DNA from: Phoronis australis | Lineage: Eukaryota > Phoronida > Phoronidae | Length of the DNA: 64,000 bases | Reading direction: 5' to 3' | Assembly (NCBI GenBank): GCA_002633005.1 | Contig: NMRA01000190.1 | Span: 277,625-341,624 of the forward strand | Part shown: positions 53,600 through 64,000 of the stretch, in pieces | How positions within the stretch are numbered: position 1 is the stretch's first letter | How the letters are laid out: each line of letters starts with the position of its first letter | The notes under the pieces: model-generated | Told to the model about the DNA's origin: nothing | Databases searched by the model: none | The model's input: the letters and a program-made list of their open reading frames with translations, nothing else | Program-made: the position numbers and the translations under genes

Positions 53600-55271
53600 A
53601 GGCGAATGCCACCCGATTTAATTAGTCTTTTTTGACGTCTTAATCGGTCTATATCCACACCGCCTCGCATACGGTCAACCTTACCTTGCCAAGAGGTGTC
53701 GCGTTAACCTGTGAGGAAGGTGAGAAACGACGCTAGCGACGTCAGTGGTTCGTATGCAGAGTGAATGCCGCTATGTTGCGGTGCATCGTTCCCCCGCTTG
53801 TGCGAACTAAGCAGCTGCGAGGACAGCGGGTATATCGTTTTTTTTTTACTTCCTCGAAAGTCCAAAATGCTTAGGAAATGGCTCATGGTAGCGAAGAATG
53901 AAATGTACGCTGTAAATACCAAGTATGAGGCCGTGAAACATCTCCGTGTCTGTGGCCTGCAGACGTCGACAGTGTCTGACGAATGCCGGCTTACCAAATA
54001 ACTCCATACTTTTCGTTGTCTGAGCTTGTTCACGGCGCCTCTCTAGTATTTCTTCATCACTGTATTTCTGTTCGAATTGATAGCCTGTAAAACTTAAAGA
54101 TCCACCTGCGAAGTCGGGACTTATGAGCTCTAGCTCGTCCTAAGTCGGGATTGCGAGTTGCCATGTTGACGTTTATAAATTACTGAATGAATTATTCTCA
54201 CCCTAACCAATACTTATATAAAACTGAAACAAAGTCTATCTCATTATATGCAATTTCTAATGCCTTTGGAGTGTTCTTGAGTGCAAATGATTTGTGAAGC
54301 CAGCAATGAATAAATCACTGCGTTACCGGCTTTAGGTGCAATAAAACTAATTGACGGGACACCGAGGCCGTGTGAGCTCATGTTAATTTAGTGTTTTCTG
54401 GCAGAAACTGTTGTGAAACAACTCGATTTCCGTCCCACAGCCAGGTGTTAGGGGAATCTTTATTTCCTTTTACATTACTCAAATAATGTTTGTCAGTGTA
54501 CAACTTCTGCCCTGACGGTGCTGTTGCCAAAGCGGAACCTGAATTCGCGGCCCCTGACGAGTAAGTAGATTTACAGTTTTGTGGCTAATTCACCAACATA
54601 ATCAGGTGCACATTACTTTGGCTCACTAGTATAGTATTTTCTTGACTGGAAGTTTAGTTTCCACTGAACTTTGGCTGGTTTATGTTCGTGATGTCTGATC
54701 AGTTTCCGAGCCACTGGTCGAGATAACAATCCGGCCGGCCGCGACGGGCCTGATCGGGCTCCGAGCCACTGGCGGCAGGATAACAAGCGTTTTGTGTTTA
54801 GAAATCAAAAAATCACAAGTCTAAACAACACAGATCTAGGTTCTCATGTCTGTATCTCACGGAAAATACTTCGAAATTATCTCCGAACAGACCCCAAACT
54901 CCTGCTAGCTACGGACCTTATTGGCCTGCCGAAGTTTGTAGGCTACGGTGTGTCCAAATACCAATAAATCCGTAAGAGCGAAATAAAACAACACGCTTTT
55001 ATAAGACCTCGATGTATTTTTAAGGGTTTTGCATCGAAGTTTGATGATTTATTGGTGTTAAACGATGACTTCAAGCGATAAGCTGACACCAGTAACCCGT
55101 GTTGTGAACTGCTGAACAGACTGCGTGTGAAACCGATGACGTCATTGGATAATTTCAACACCTCCGTCTGCCGTCAGGTGTCAGGTAACGCAACCGTGCG
55201 TGTCGTTATGGAGTAGAACTACTCGATCTAAATTGATACAAATTAGGTTGTTTTTTGGGTGGCATGCTCCT
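53600..55271 (+). mobile_element. Kolobok-like transposon, copy B, inserted in the BEL element
   Basis: 1672 bp, ends AGGCGAATGCCACCC and GGGTGGCATGCTCCT, flanked by TTAA (53596-53599, 55272-55275). It is similar throughout to 36124-37809. Removing it restores the BEL frame across the site. Its THAP ORF (from 53765) is frameshifted. Confidence 0.88.
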
Positions 55272-55275
55272 TTAA

Positions 55276-56800
55276 GTGTGTAACTGATGATACTGAAAGT
55301 TTGAATTTGCAAACTCTGAATGGCTCGTCTACTAAAGTTGTGCATAAGGTTAGATTGCATATTAAGCCTTCAACCTGTCGTTAACGCAATACCATTGATC
55401 TCCCTGATGTGTACGTTTTAGATAATTTTCCAGAGATCCGGAATGATGTCATCCAACAGGGGGAGCTGCGTGCCTTTGAACACCTTCAAGGAATCAATGT
55501 CGGCTTGCATGGTGACCAGATATTATTATTGGTCAGAATTTTTCAGATCTCTTGATCCAGCTGGATGTGAGACGTGGCAAGAAAATGCAACCGTATGCTA
55601 TACGCACGGTGTTGGGTTGGACCATCAATGGACCCCTCTCGGAACGTACTGACGAGCTTGCCAACTCCTTTTTTGGTAAGACGTGTAATGATGATTTGCT
55701 ACAGACGCAAGTGGAGCGCTTCTGGAAGGTATATGGGACCAGACCATGCATATGTCACGTGATGACCATACGGTACTTGATGCGTGGAATGCAACCATTG
55801 AGATGGTGAATGGTCACTACCAGTTTGACATACCTTTTACGAAGGTGCCTCCTGAGTTGGTTAATAATAAGATGTTAGCTGTTAAACGCCTCAATAGTTT
55901 GAAGGCCCGTTTTAAGAAAGACTCTGAATTTCATTCCAGATACACCGCGGAGATTGACGACCTTCTGAAGAAGGGCTTTGCTGAACCAGTTAAGGGTGAG
56001 ATTGAACCTGATGGACGGACGTGGTACCTCCCTCACCATAATGTTACGAACGTAAAAAAGCCTGAGAAATTCCGCATTGTGTTTGATTGCGCTGCACAGT
56101 ATAAGGGTGAGTGTCTAAACAAGAACGTTCTTCAGGGTCCGGATTTGACAATTACCCTTCTGGGTGTGTTACTGATATTTCGTGAAGATCAAATTGCGAT
56201 TGCAGGTGATATAGAGTCTATGTTCCACCAGGTTAGAGTGACGCCTGGGGATAGAGATGCTATTCGTTTTTTGTGGTGGAAAGACGGTGATTATTCCCGC
56301 CCTCATGAGATATATAGAATGACTGTTCATTTGTTCGGCGGTGTGTGGAGCCCCTGTGCGGCTAACTTTGCTTTGCACTGTGTTGCTTCAGACTTTGGTA
56401 GAAACTTCGATCCTGAGGTGGGTAATGTTGTGATGCGCCACTTTTACGTGGATGATTGCTTGAAGTCACTGCCATATGTCAATATTGCTTGCCGTACCAT
56501 ACTGGACCTTAGTCAGCTGTTGGCTATGGGTGGATTCCGCATCACCAAATGGATGTCAAACAACAGGGACGTCTTGGAAACGGTTCCCCAAGCTGATTGT
56601 GCCAAGGATGTGCGTGAGTTGTGTCTTGACGATAACTTACCTGTAGATAGGGCGCTAGGTGTGAAATGGAATGCGCATGACGATACCTTTGGCATTCGCG
56701 TTAAGGAGGTGTGCTTAAAATGTTTGCTTCTGTTTTCGATCCTCTTGGATTTGTTGGGCCTTACGTGCTGTGTGCTAAACTCATTTTCCAGGACGAAGTG
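55276..56800 (+). pseudogene. BEL/Pao reverse transcriptase
   Basis: LPDVYVLDNFPEIRN and MQPYAIRTVLGWTINGPL (about 55400-55650) precede the RT. FRIVFDCAAQYKGECLN, AIAGDIESMFHQVRV and RHFYVDDCLKSL (catalytic YVDD near 56450) follow in one long frame. Frame breaks occur near 55380 and 55550. Confidence 0.88.
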
Positions 56801-57409
56801 AGGCGCCGTAGGGACTGGTACGACCCCTTGGATCTTAGCAACGTCGCCAAGTGGAATGTGTGGCTGCGAGATTTGAGTAGTCTGGAGAACTTCAGTGTAC
56901 CCCGGTGTTTAGTTCCTGCGAACTTTGGTTTGCCTGTTGATGTACAGATCCATACCATTTGTGACGCTTCGCAGGTGGCGTATGGAGCACTGTCGTATCT
57001 GAGGCTGGTGAGTTTCCGAGGGTTTGTTGAAACTAGTTTTTTGATTGCTAAGTGTCGCTTGGCTCCTGTGAAACCCATGACGATTCCGAGATTGGAGTTG
57101 TGCTCAGCTGTGGTCGCTGTAAAGCTGCTTTCACTTTTGAGAAGGGAGGTGGATTTTAGGATCACCAGTTGTGTTTTCTGGACCGACAGCTCGGTTGTTC
57201 TCATCTATATTAGATGCGAGTCCAAGCCCCTGCATACGTTTGTTGCCAACCGTGTTGCGATTATTCTCAACGAGAGTCGCCCGTCAGAGTGGAGACACGT
57301 CGACAACAAGTCCAATCCAGCTGATCTGATATCACGCGGTATGTCGGCGTCAGAAAATCTGTCCTCTGTCATGTGGAGGAAAGGGCCTGTGTTTTTCCTG
57401 CAAGATTAG
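56711..57409 (+). pseudogene. BEL/Pao RNase H region
   Basis: FDPLGFVGPYVLCAKLIFQD is a BEL/Pao signature after the RT. It is followed by CDASQVAYGA, FWTDSSVVLIYI and WRHVDNKSNPADLISRG, the usual RNase H and linker motifs. A one-step frame change separates it from the RT frame. Confidence 0.85.
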
Positions 57410-57600
57410 TCCCGGTGGCCGAATACAAAATTTACGCCTGCCCAGGACCTGGAGATCTAAGAAGATAAGTCTTTTGCTTGCGTCACGAGTAGTGAATGAG
57501 ATTCCACTGAATTATATGGCAGGTATTCTAGCTGGTTTCGTCTGCGTAAGGCTGTTGCGTGGCTGCGGCGGTTTGTTCTATGGGTTCGGAATAAACAAAC

Positions 57601-58283
57601 ATGTCCAACTGGATTTTTACTGCAAGTGAGGTGAGTTCGGCCGAGACAGCTATCTTAAGAGACGTCCAAGCTCAGCATTATGCGCCTGAAATTCAGAGCT
57701 TGAAGTCCAGACTGAAAGTTAGAAATTCCAGCCTTATTTGGAGTCTTGAACCCTTCTTAGATTCGTCAGATTGTCTTTTAAAGGCGTCCGGTTGCTTGGG
57801 AAATGCTTGCCTTCCAGATGATTCGAGGCACCCTATTATTGTACCCAGGGACTGCCACGTCGCTTTGTTGATTGTGAGACATGTTCACCAGTTCGTCACG
57901 AAACATTCTGGCCGGGAACACGTTCTGTCATCCATACGGTCTCGTTTCTGGATCCCTAGAGTTAGGGTTTTAATTAAGCGTCACCTTTGAGGATGTGTTA
58001 CCTGCAGAAGATCAAAGGGTGGTTTACTGACTCATTGCATGGCCGATTTACCGGTTGATAGGGTGTCTTCAGGTGAGTCCGCTTTTTCTCACTCTGGTGT
58101 GGATTGCTTTGGGCCCTTCCTGGTCAAAAGGGGCCGGGGTAGAGAAAGCGCTATGGTTGTTTATTTACTTGTCTCACATCTAGAGGCATTTATATTGAGA
58201 AGCTGTATTCGTTAGACACTGACTCATTTATTAATGCCCTCATGAGATTTATTTCCAGGCGAGGTGTCCCCAAGAAGCTGGAC
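57601..58283 (+). pseudogene. BEL/Pao integrase, truncated
   Basis: HPIIVPRDCH, then VRHVHQFVTKHSGREHVLSS and SRFWIPRVR form the H2C2 zinc-binding region. After 57990 the core continues with stops ([24 protein letters not shown]) and stops at 58283, where Kolobok end sequence starts. Confidence 0.82.
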
Positions 58284-58806
58284 CGATTAAGACGGTAAAA
58301 AAGACTAATTAAATCGGGTGGCATTCTCCTTTAATAGCTGTTTGTGCGCATTCTGTCTCACTATACTCGGGCGCAAACATTATCCACCCACTGACTGTTC
58401 GTGAAAAAATTCCCGTCACCACTGCTATGAACAATGTCTCCGTCACTCGCGTCACCGTGTCTGTGATACGGGTCGCCCACTTCATCCATTTTCAGGCTAC
58501 TTAGATTCCTAAATCCAACGTAATTAATTTCTCTAACAACGTAGCTTGTCGTAGAATACTCGTCGATGGAAGTGGTGACGACAACTTTAGGAAACCAGCA
58601 TGAAAACAACAGTGGAACAGATCCTCACAGTACACTCGAACGCACTAGAAACAAAATGGCGGAAATTCTTAACCCCCTAAACGTTACTTCCGGAGTAAGG
58701 CACCACAAATTAATAAAATTACAGGAAGCCGTAATTAATTGGAACATATGTCTAGGAGAATCAACGAGAAGTGATTTTACTGAAAATGACATGAAAATTG
58801 TTGACT

Positions 58807-61195
58807 TTAATAATTTTCTCAGGTGTTATTGCTTCCATTCATGAAACAGAAGGCAATGTTTTAGTGAGTGTCTGAAATAGAGGTTGTTGGAATACGTATT
58901 TTCAATTCTTTTTAATTAATAATGTCATAGAAGTTGATCAGCTTTGGAATCAAAATAATCATTTTTGCGATAGTTTATACCTAAAGTACTACAGTATACC
59001 GTTAGTTTTCATTTTTATATTATACTACAGAAAATTTCAAAGTTGATATAACTTTATATTACTCGTTATATCCCGGCGATTTCCGTAAAAATGTGTCAGA
59101 ATTCTGACACATTTCATTTACAATAACCAAGCTTCAAATGGCTAAACTGATCAGCGCCATCTTGAGCCTTGGGGACGAGGCTGGGTACAGCCTTGTGCCA
59201 CATTTGCATCTCCCTATATGTGGCGTTGTGACACAAGGTACCTTGCGATCTCATACGGTTTTCTTAAAGCGCTATTTGCTAAATGCAAAACAACCTCATG
59301 GAACTGTCATACTACTGTACAATCACCAATCCATCTATTGTCCGTGACTCATCGTTTGATTCGTATTTCCATACACTAGGGAGTTCTCCGTAACGTTGAA
59401 TGGACCATCTTTATAGCAGATCCGTGCCTGTTCAGTGCTTCCATCAGTAATGCATGTTACTGATAACACGATGGCAGTGACTGAGTAACTCATCCAAAAG
59501 AACCAGGTGACATTGCAATTTAGAGGACATTCAAAGTCCAACGGAAATTTAATATTTGAAGTTGTCAGTTATGTAACCAGCACCTAAATAGATTTTTAAC
59601 ATGGTGCGTGCGTCAAAATATTTTTTAAAATTTCCGATAAGCGAAGTTTTGACACGTTTCACGCGCGACTTAAAAAGATACGGTGGCGTAGTGTCTGTTC
59701 TATGTGTCTTGCGAAGCCTCGACTTGTGGTCAGCAACGAGTAGTAGGCCTAACCTTTACTATGTTTTGCTGTCTCTACAGCTGACTCACTTTTGACTCAG
59801 TAACTGCTGGCCTTGTAATTAACTCTCAACACTTCGAACCTGAGTATTTATAGTCTGTCACGGTGTTCGGGAACCTTTCGAGCATATTCTACAACTTTTA
59901 GGAATCTACCCAGTCATTCTACAAACAAACGTCAGGATCTAGAATGTGCCAGACTATGGTTTTGCTATACCATATCACTTACTAATGTGTTGGAACCTAC
60001 TAGAATCACAGTTATATCTAGGGTTTAATCAATGCTAGATGATGCTCTCCAGTGCTTTGTTGTAGAGTTTCAAATTTCACTTAATCAGAATGTTCTCATC
60101 GTTTTTTATCGAACAAGCTCGTGGCACTGAGAAAGCATGGAACACCCTTAGCTTCACCTCGTGACGCCGGCTCAGTTGGACGCGTCCGTGAATCGGGATT
60201 GATGGCTACGAGTAACTCGTAATGGGTATTCCGACAAACGCGGTTTGACCACGCCTTCCATAGTTGCCGTTGCTAAGTCCCACAAGCGTAAATGAAATTT
60301 GGCAGAAGTCCATCGCCTACGACGTACTACAACACATTCTTTTCGATGTGTTCAAGACGATATTTTACTGAAACTGTTATCGGCATGGAGCCAAAAAAAT
60401 CACAAAGGGCTCTGTTACAAATACCGACATGTCCAGTCATAGATAACTAACCCATACATTATCCAAAATGCATTGGTTTCGTCAGATTCATTATCAATGG
60501 CACTTACAACATAGCCTCCAGTGGCGGACCTAGGATACCACAAGGGGGCCCAACATGTTGCATCGGGGAATTGGGCAAAGAGCGATTGTATGTACAGAGG
60601 CTGCCTAAATGTTGCGGGGCCGGGGATGTGGACCTACAGTTCACAAAATCTATTGGTGGTGGACCAAAAAAAACCGCCGCGATCTGAGGACGCTGCTGGT
60701 CCTAGTTCCGGAACTCAATATTTCCTCACACTTCACGCTGTTGCTGTTTCATTTTGCGGCATCCAAGGGGGGGCCGGGCCCCCTGCCCCCCCCCCCCCCA
60801 AATCTGCCTATGGCCTCTAATTGCAAACACTGTGACACCAAACAAATTTGCTTTTGTATTGAATACAAATTTGCATGTTTTTGGTTAATTTCGAAGAAAC
60901 CTGTGTTTTAAAAAATAAACTTCAAATCTTTTCCGTCGAAAAAACAAATAAACATGAAGCATGATGGTGAACAAAGAATTCGTGAATAATTTATTGTTGA
61001 AGCGAGATAAAGAGTAGAAATAGTGGAAGTAACAGTATCAACATCAACTAAATAGTAAATACATCCCAACAATGCCAACAAGGTTACAATTCATGTTGAT
61101 GGGAAACTTCTTGAGGCCACTGAGAAAAATCAAAAATTGTTTTAACAACCTAACATTCAAGCAATATAAAAAAACTAAAAGATTTTCTATGAAAT
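58807..61195. other. Upstream intergenic DNA with repeats, no gene seen
   Basis: Contains a perfect 26-bp palindrome AAATGTGTCAGAATTCTGACACATTT (about 59092-59117), a segment (59128-59205) resembling the C3-like promoter inverted, a repeat related to 26540-26880 (60170-60510), and a hAT-like MITE. Confidence 0.6.
60519..60812. mobile_element. hAT-like MITE with 5-bp target duplication
   Basis: CAGTGGCGGACCTAG ... AATCTGCCTATG, 294 bp, flanked by GCCTC (60514-60518, 60813-60817). Same family as 50160-51186. Confidence 0.75.
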
Positions 61196-62600
61196 ATCAA
61201 CAATATAAGAATGAACAAGAGCAACGCGGAGCGTTGAAATGTGCCCACGATAGCACCACAAACGGTGGGTTTTTAGTATCATAAAAATAGCCATTAGATG
61301 GAGCAGAATGCGTCAAACTCGTCCGAGTTGAGACGATGGCGTTGTCTCTGTCAAACACAACTATTTGTAAAATTTCATGAAAAAAGCCAAGGAACTCCTT
61401 GAGATATAGAGGCAAACGTAAAAAACAATTGACACTAGGGGGCACAGCTATAGTCCGGTTGGTCTCAAACTCTTGTCATCTGTTGCCATCTCTACAGAAG
61501 CGTATCTACCAAATTTCGCAAAGATCTTTCAAACGAAATACAGCCGTAGATTCAAAAAAGAAAAATTGCCCCTAAGTGTGCCAGAACAGTCAAAGATACC
61601 AAAAATCGACATTAGCCAGGGTTTTCACATCATGAATCGTCAATTTTCATAATCGTCCTTTGAGTGGTTTGGCAGATACAGAGGCAGACGTCAAAAACAT
61701 ACGCGAAAATTTTTAAATGGCCACCAGGTGGCGCAGAAAACATCAAATATGTCCGAAAATGGGAAGGCGTTGTTGTCTCCTTAATAGAAACATATTTGCC
61801 GAATTTTATGAAAATACATTCATGAACTTCAAAGATACAGAGGTAAACGTAACATACATTTTTAGCTACAAAGGAGCACAGTGGTATTTGGATTATTTCG
61901 AAATGTATTACCGTTTGTCGTCAGCTCCATAGGAACACACCTTTCAAATTTCACAAAACTCCTTCAAAGTATTAAGGAGATTCGGCCTCAGACGCAAAAC
62001 AACAAAATGATCACTTGGGGAAGAAACAGTAGTATGACCCGTCCGAAAATAAACTTCAGTCGTGGCCTTCTCATCGGGAACTCATCTGTAAATTTTCATA
62101 ATGATTCTTTGAGCGGTATGGCTGATAGGGAGGTGGACGCCAGAAAACGGATGCAAAAATAACAAAATGGCCAATATGTGGCGCAGAAAACATCAAATCT
62201 GTCTGAAAATGGGAAGCCGTTGCCGTCTCCTTAATAGAAGTCTATTTGTCGAATTTCAAGAAAATACATTACTGAAATCCGAAGATATAAAGGCAAATGT
62301 AAAAATGAATTGCCACTAGGGGGCACAGTGGTATCTGGATCAGTTCAACAGTCGGCGGCTCCACAGGAATTCATCTTTCAAACTTCACAAAGTTCCTTCA
62401 AAGGGGTAAGGATCGAGATTCGGCTGCAGACGCAAAAAAAACAAAATCGCCACTAGGAGGCGATACAATAGTCGGACTTGTCCGAAAGTTAACGTCAGTC
62501 CTGGCCATCTCACCAGCAACACGTCAGGAAATTTTTAAAATGATCCTTTAAGCGGTATGGCAGACGGGGATAGAGAGGCCAGTGCCCAATGAAAACACCT
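61196..62600 (+). repeat. Degenerate tandem array with CTCF-like motifs (array 2)
   Basis: Homologous to array 1 from its first block (AACAAGAGCAACGCGGAGC). CCACCAGGTGGCGC (61721-61734) and CCACTAGGGGGCAC (62313-62326) fit the CTCF consensus; 61432-61445 and 62450-62463 differ by one base. It lies about 12 kb upstream of the gene start. Confidence 0.75.
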
Positions 62601-64000
62601 TGAGGAACATCGAAATTTGTGGTATCTTGTCTAATAAACTATTCAGCGTGCCATACAGTATAACCCAGATAAAATGATACATTTGACCCATGCAGTGCTA
62701 CACATTTCAGAATGCCTACGACCGCACTACACCCCGTTGGGCTGCAGGATTCACACTCATCCATCGCAGACAGCCTTCCTCTTCAGCACGAACTCCCGCG
62801 TATTTGTAATCTCCATAGTCAACTAATACATCCCCCACTTGACCATCCGGAAATCCTTCGGTATTTTCGTAACTTCGGAGGTGCTTCCTTATCTGCGCAT
62901 GTGCAAACTTCAGTATTACAGCCTCGCTTGTTCCCTGCGTGCCGCTAGATGGTCGGTAGCCAGCACGCAGGTATCATGTAATTTTCCTCGGGAATCATTC
63001 TTTACATCGGCGTTTCTGATTGGCTAGTCGATTTCTGAACAGGCAGCGCTTTACGCAAACAAACTGGCATGACTGATGGACTGAAGTGTAAATATGGTCT
63101 GTTGTACAGACAAATCGGTGCTTAAAATTCATGTTTAGGAAATGTGACTCTTAGAAATTGTGGTTGCGCCTTTTCGGAGTGCATTTACTGCGACGCCACT
63201 TGCATAACAAGGCTAAAAATCTTTCACAGTCCGCAATTTTTCACGGTGTTGTAAAGCTAACCAATGACTGCTGAGGTTACATCAACCAATGCTACAGCGC
63301 GTGCCACTGCGTGATACCTGCATGCTAGCTAGGCACGTAGGGAACCAGCGAGGTACATGTATTACAGCAAGCCATGGAACTCTCAAACTGGAGAATGCCG
63401 TCGAATGCGCAGCGATACCAATTTTGATAAGGTGCAGACTTAAATACAAGACTAAGGATTAAGAATGACCATCGCGTACAGAATTTGTGACCTTGTCTAT
63501 CTCTTGACAAAATTCGTGTGTTGTTATGGTTGAAGTTCGCACATGCGTAGATTTGAAAGACTTCCGAGAGATTATTTGATGCTATGTAAATACCGAGGAG
63601 TTCCGGATGCCACCTGACACCGAACTATTCACCCTTCCAACCCATCTTATGGAACCCACGCTATTTTCAGTGCCACGCACACGCACACCCGCACGCGCGC
63701 ACAAACACACATTGAGCTGTTGGTGAGACGGTGATCAATGGTAACAGAGACGCAAAATAATTATGTCATCTCCCCAGCATCAAAACTGGTGACAAGAAAT
63801 GTGCACGAACACGCTTGTTCAAACCGGAAACTATACACATGTATATTCGGACCACGCTTTTTCTAAAACAGAGATTAACTGATGATTTTCCACATAGCTC
63901 AATGCGGATTACTCGCGTGACAGTGAGCAAAATGCTTATTTTGCTTATTCATTACGTTCGTAGTAAACGCCACGGAGAGATTTGTTGCTGTCAGGTGATG
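62601..64000. other. No gene seen; MITE copy and CA-rich tract
   Basis: Apart from the repeat at 62930-63350 and an alternating CA/CG tract (about 63672-63712), nothing could be assigned. Confidence 0.5.
62930..63350. repeat. MITE-like repeat, copy 2 (inverted)
   Basis: Same family as 12712-13260 in opposite orientation. It ends in GGGAACCAGCGAG. Confidence 0.6.

Larger units (their letters stand above)
51554..58283 (+). mobile_element. BEL/Pao LTR retrotransposon, broken, 3' end missing
   Basis: An LTR-like start TGTTACGGATGG, probable LTR to about 52.1 kb, then gag, protease, RT, RNase H and integrase in BEL/Pao order, broken by frameshifts, stops and a 1672-bp Kolobok insertion. It ends abruptly in the integrase core at a Kolobok terminus. 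No 3' LTR was seen. It is a dead copy. Confidence 0.88.
51547..58330 (+). mobile_element. TTAA-flanked unit with Kolobok ends containing a BEL/Pao element
   Basis: Flanked by TTAA at 51543-51546 and 58331-58334. The ends are AGGAGAATG and CATTCTCCT; the right end continues inward for 47 bp as Kolobok sequence (58284-58330), the left for only 7-9 bp. The copy at 22.95-24.0 kb has the uninterrupted target (CCTCTCAACAGCTGT against CCTCT-TTAA-TAGCTGT). Confidence 0.75.
49357..58806 (+). mobile_element. Kolobok-like THAP element (copy S2), carrying nested insertions
   Basis: The left end follows TTAA (49353-49356) as TGGAGAAGGCAATTTTTTTCATG; a diverged inverse end, CATGAAAATTGTTGACT before TTAA (58807-58810), closes it. 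Terminal inverted sequences extend over 150 bp. 49357-51546 and 58335-58806 belong to the element; the rest is inserted. It lies directly upstream of the C3-like promoter. Confidence 0.72.

Noticed and set aside
52135-58283. BEL pol as a host gene
   Set aside because: RT YVDD, RNase H and integrase motifs, frameshifts and nested insertion show a dead retrotransposon.

Overview
The window is animal DNA, probably from a non-vertebrate such as a lancelet, hemichordate or lophotrochozoan; the species cannot be told from sequence alone. It has one long gene with many GT-AG introns, embedded in diverse transposon debris: BEL/Pao, TTAA-target Kolobok-like elements with THAP domains, hAT-like MITEs, a pogo relative and several non-LTR fragments. 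Four isolated single N bases (3063, 4775, 11659, 21661) mark closed gaps. Three of them (4775, 11659, 21661) sit beside near-duplicate sequence that looks like unmerged haplotypes.

The gene is on the minus strand. I could place 23 coding exons, plus a likely 24th, between 49145 (start codon) and about 5824. Together they encode a complement C3/C4/C5-family protein in the usual order: signal peptide, MG1 to MG6, a tetrabasic beta/alpha cleavage site, a six-cysteine anaphylatoxin domain, MG7, CUB and the TED. Intron phases agree at every junction from exon 1 to exon 23, and every one of those exons is open, so this looks like a working gene rather than a pseudogene. About 260 to 300 C-terminal residues (MG8 and C345C) were not found and probably lie beyond position 1.

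The main result is in the thioester domain. The TED is intact and aligns to C3 without gaps around the active site, but the thioester pentapeptide GCGEQ is replaced by DNGLQ: the thioester cysteine is Asn, while the Gln remains. The histidine that speeds thioester transfer in C3 is also replaced by Asn. This is a C3-architecture protein with its own anaphylatoxin that should be unable to bind surfaces covalently, a state known from vertebrate C5.

Upstream of the gene (49357 to 58806) is a nest of transposons. A Kolobok-like THAP element starts only about 210 bp from the start codon. It carries a hAT-like MITE and a second TTAA-flanked unit with short Kolobok ends. That unit holds a broken BEL/Pao retrotransposon, which is itself split by another Kolobok copy. 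A related copy at 22.9 to 24.0 kb shows the empty target site. Two homologous arrays of degenerate repeats, one in intron 6 (34.1-35.6 kb) and one upstream (61.2-62.6 kb), carry motifs that match the CTCF core consensus, all in one orientation.

The far left (1 to 5823) and far right (58.8 to 64 kb) hold only repeats and unassigned sequence.
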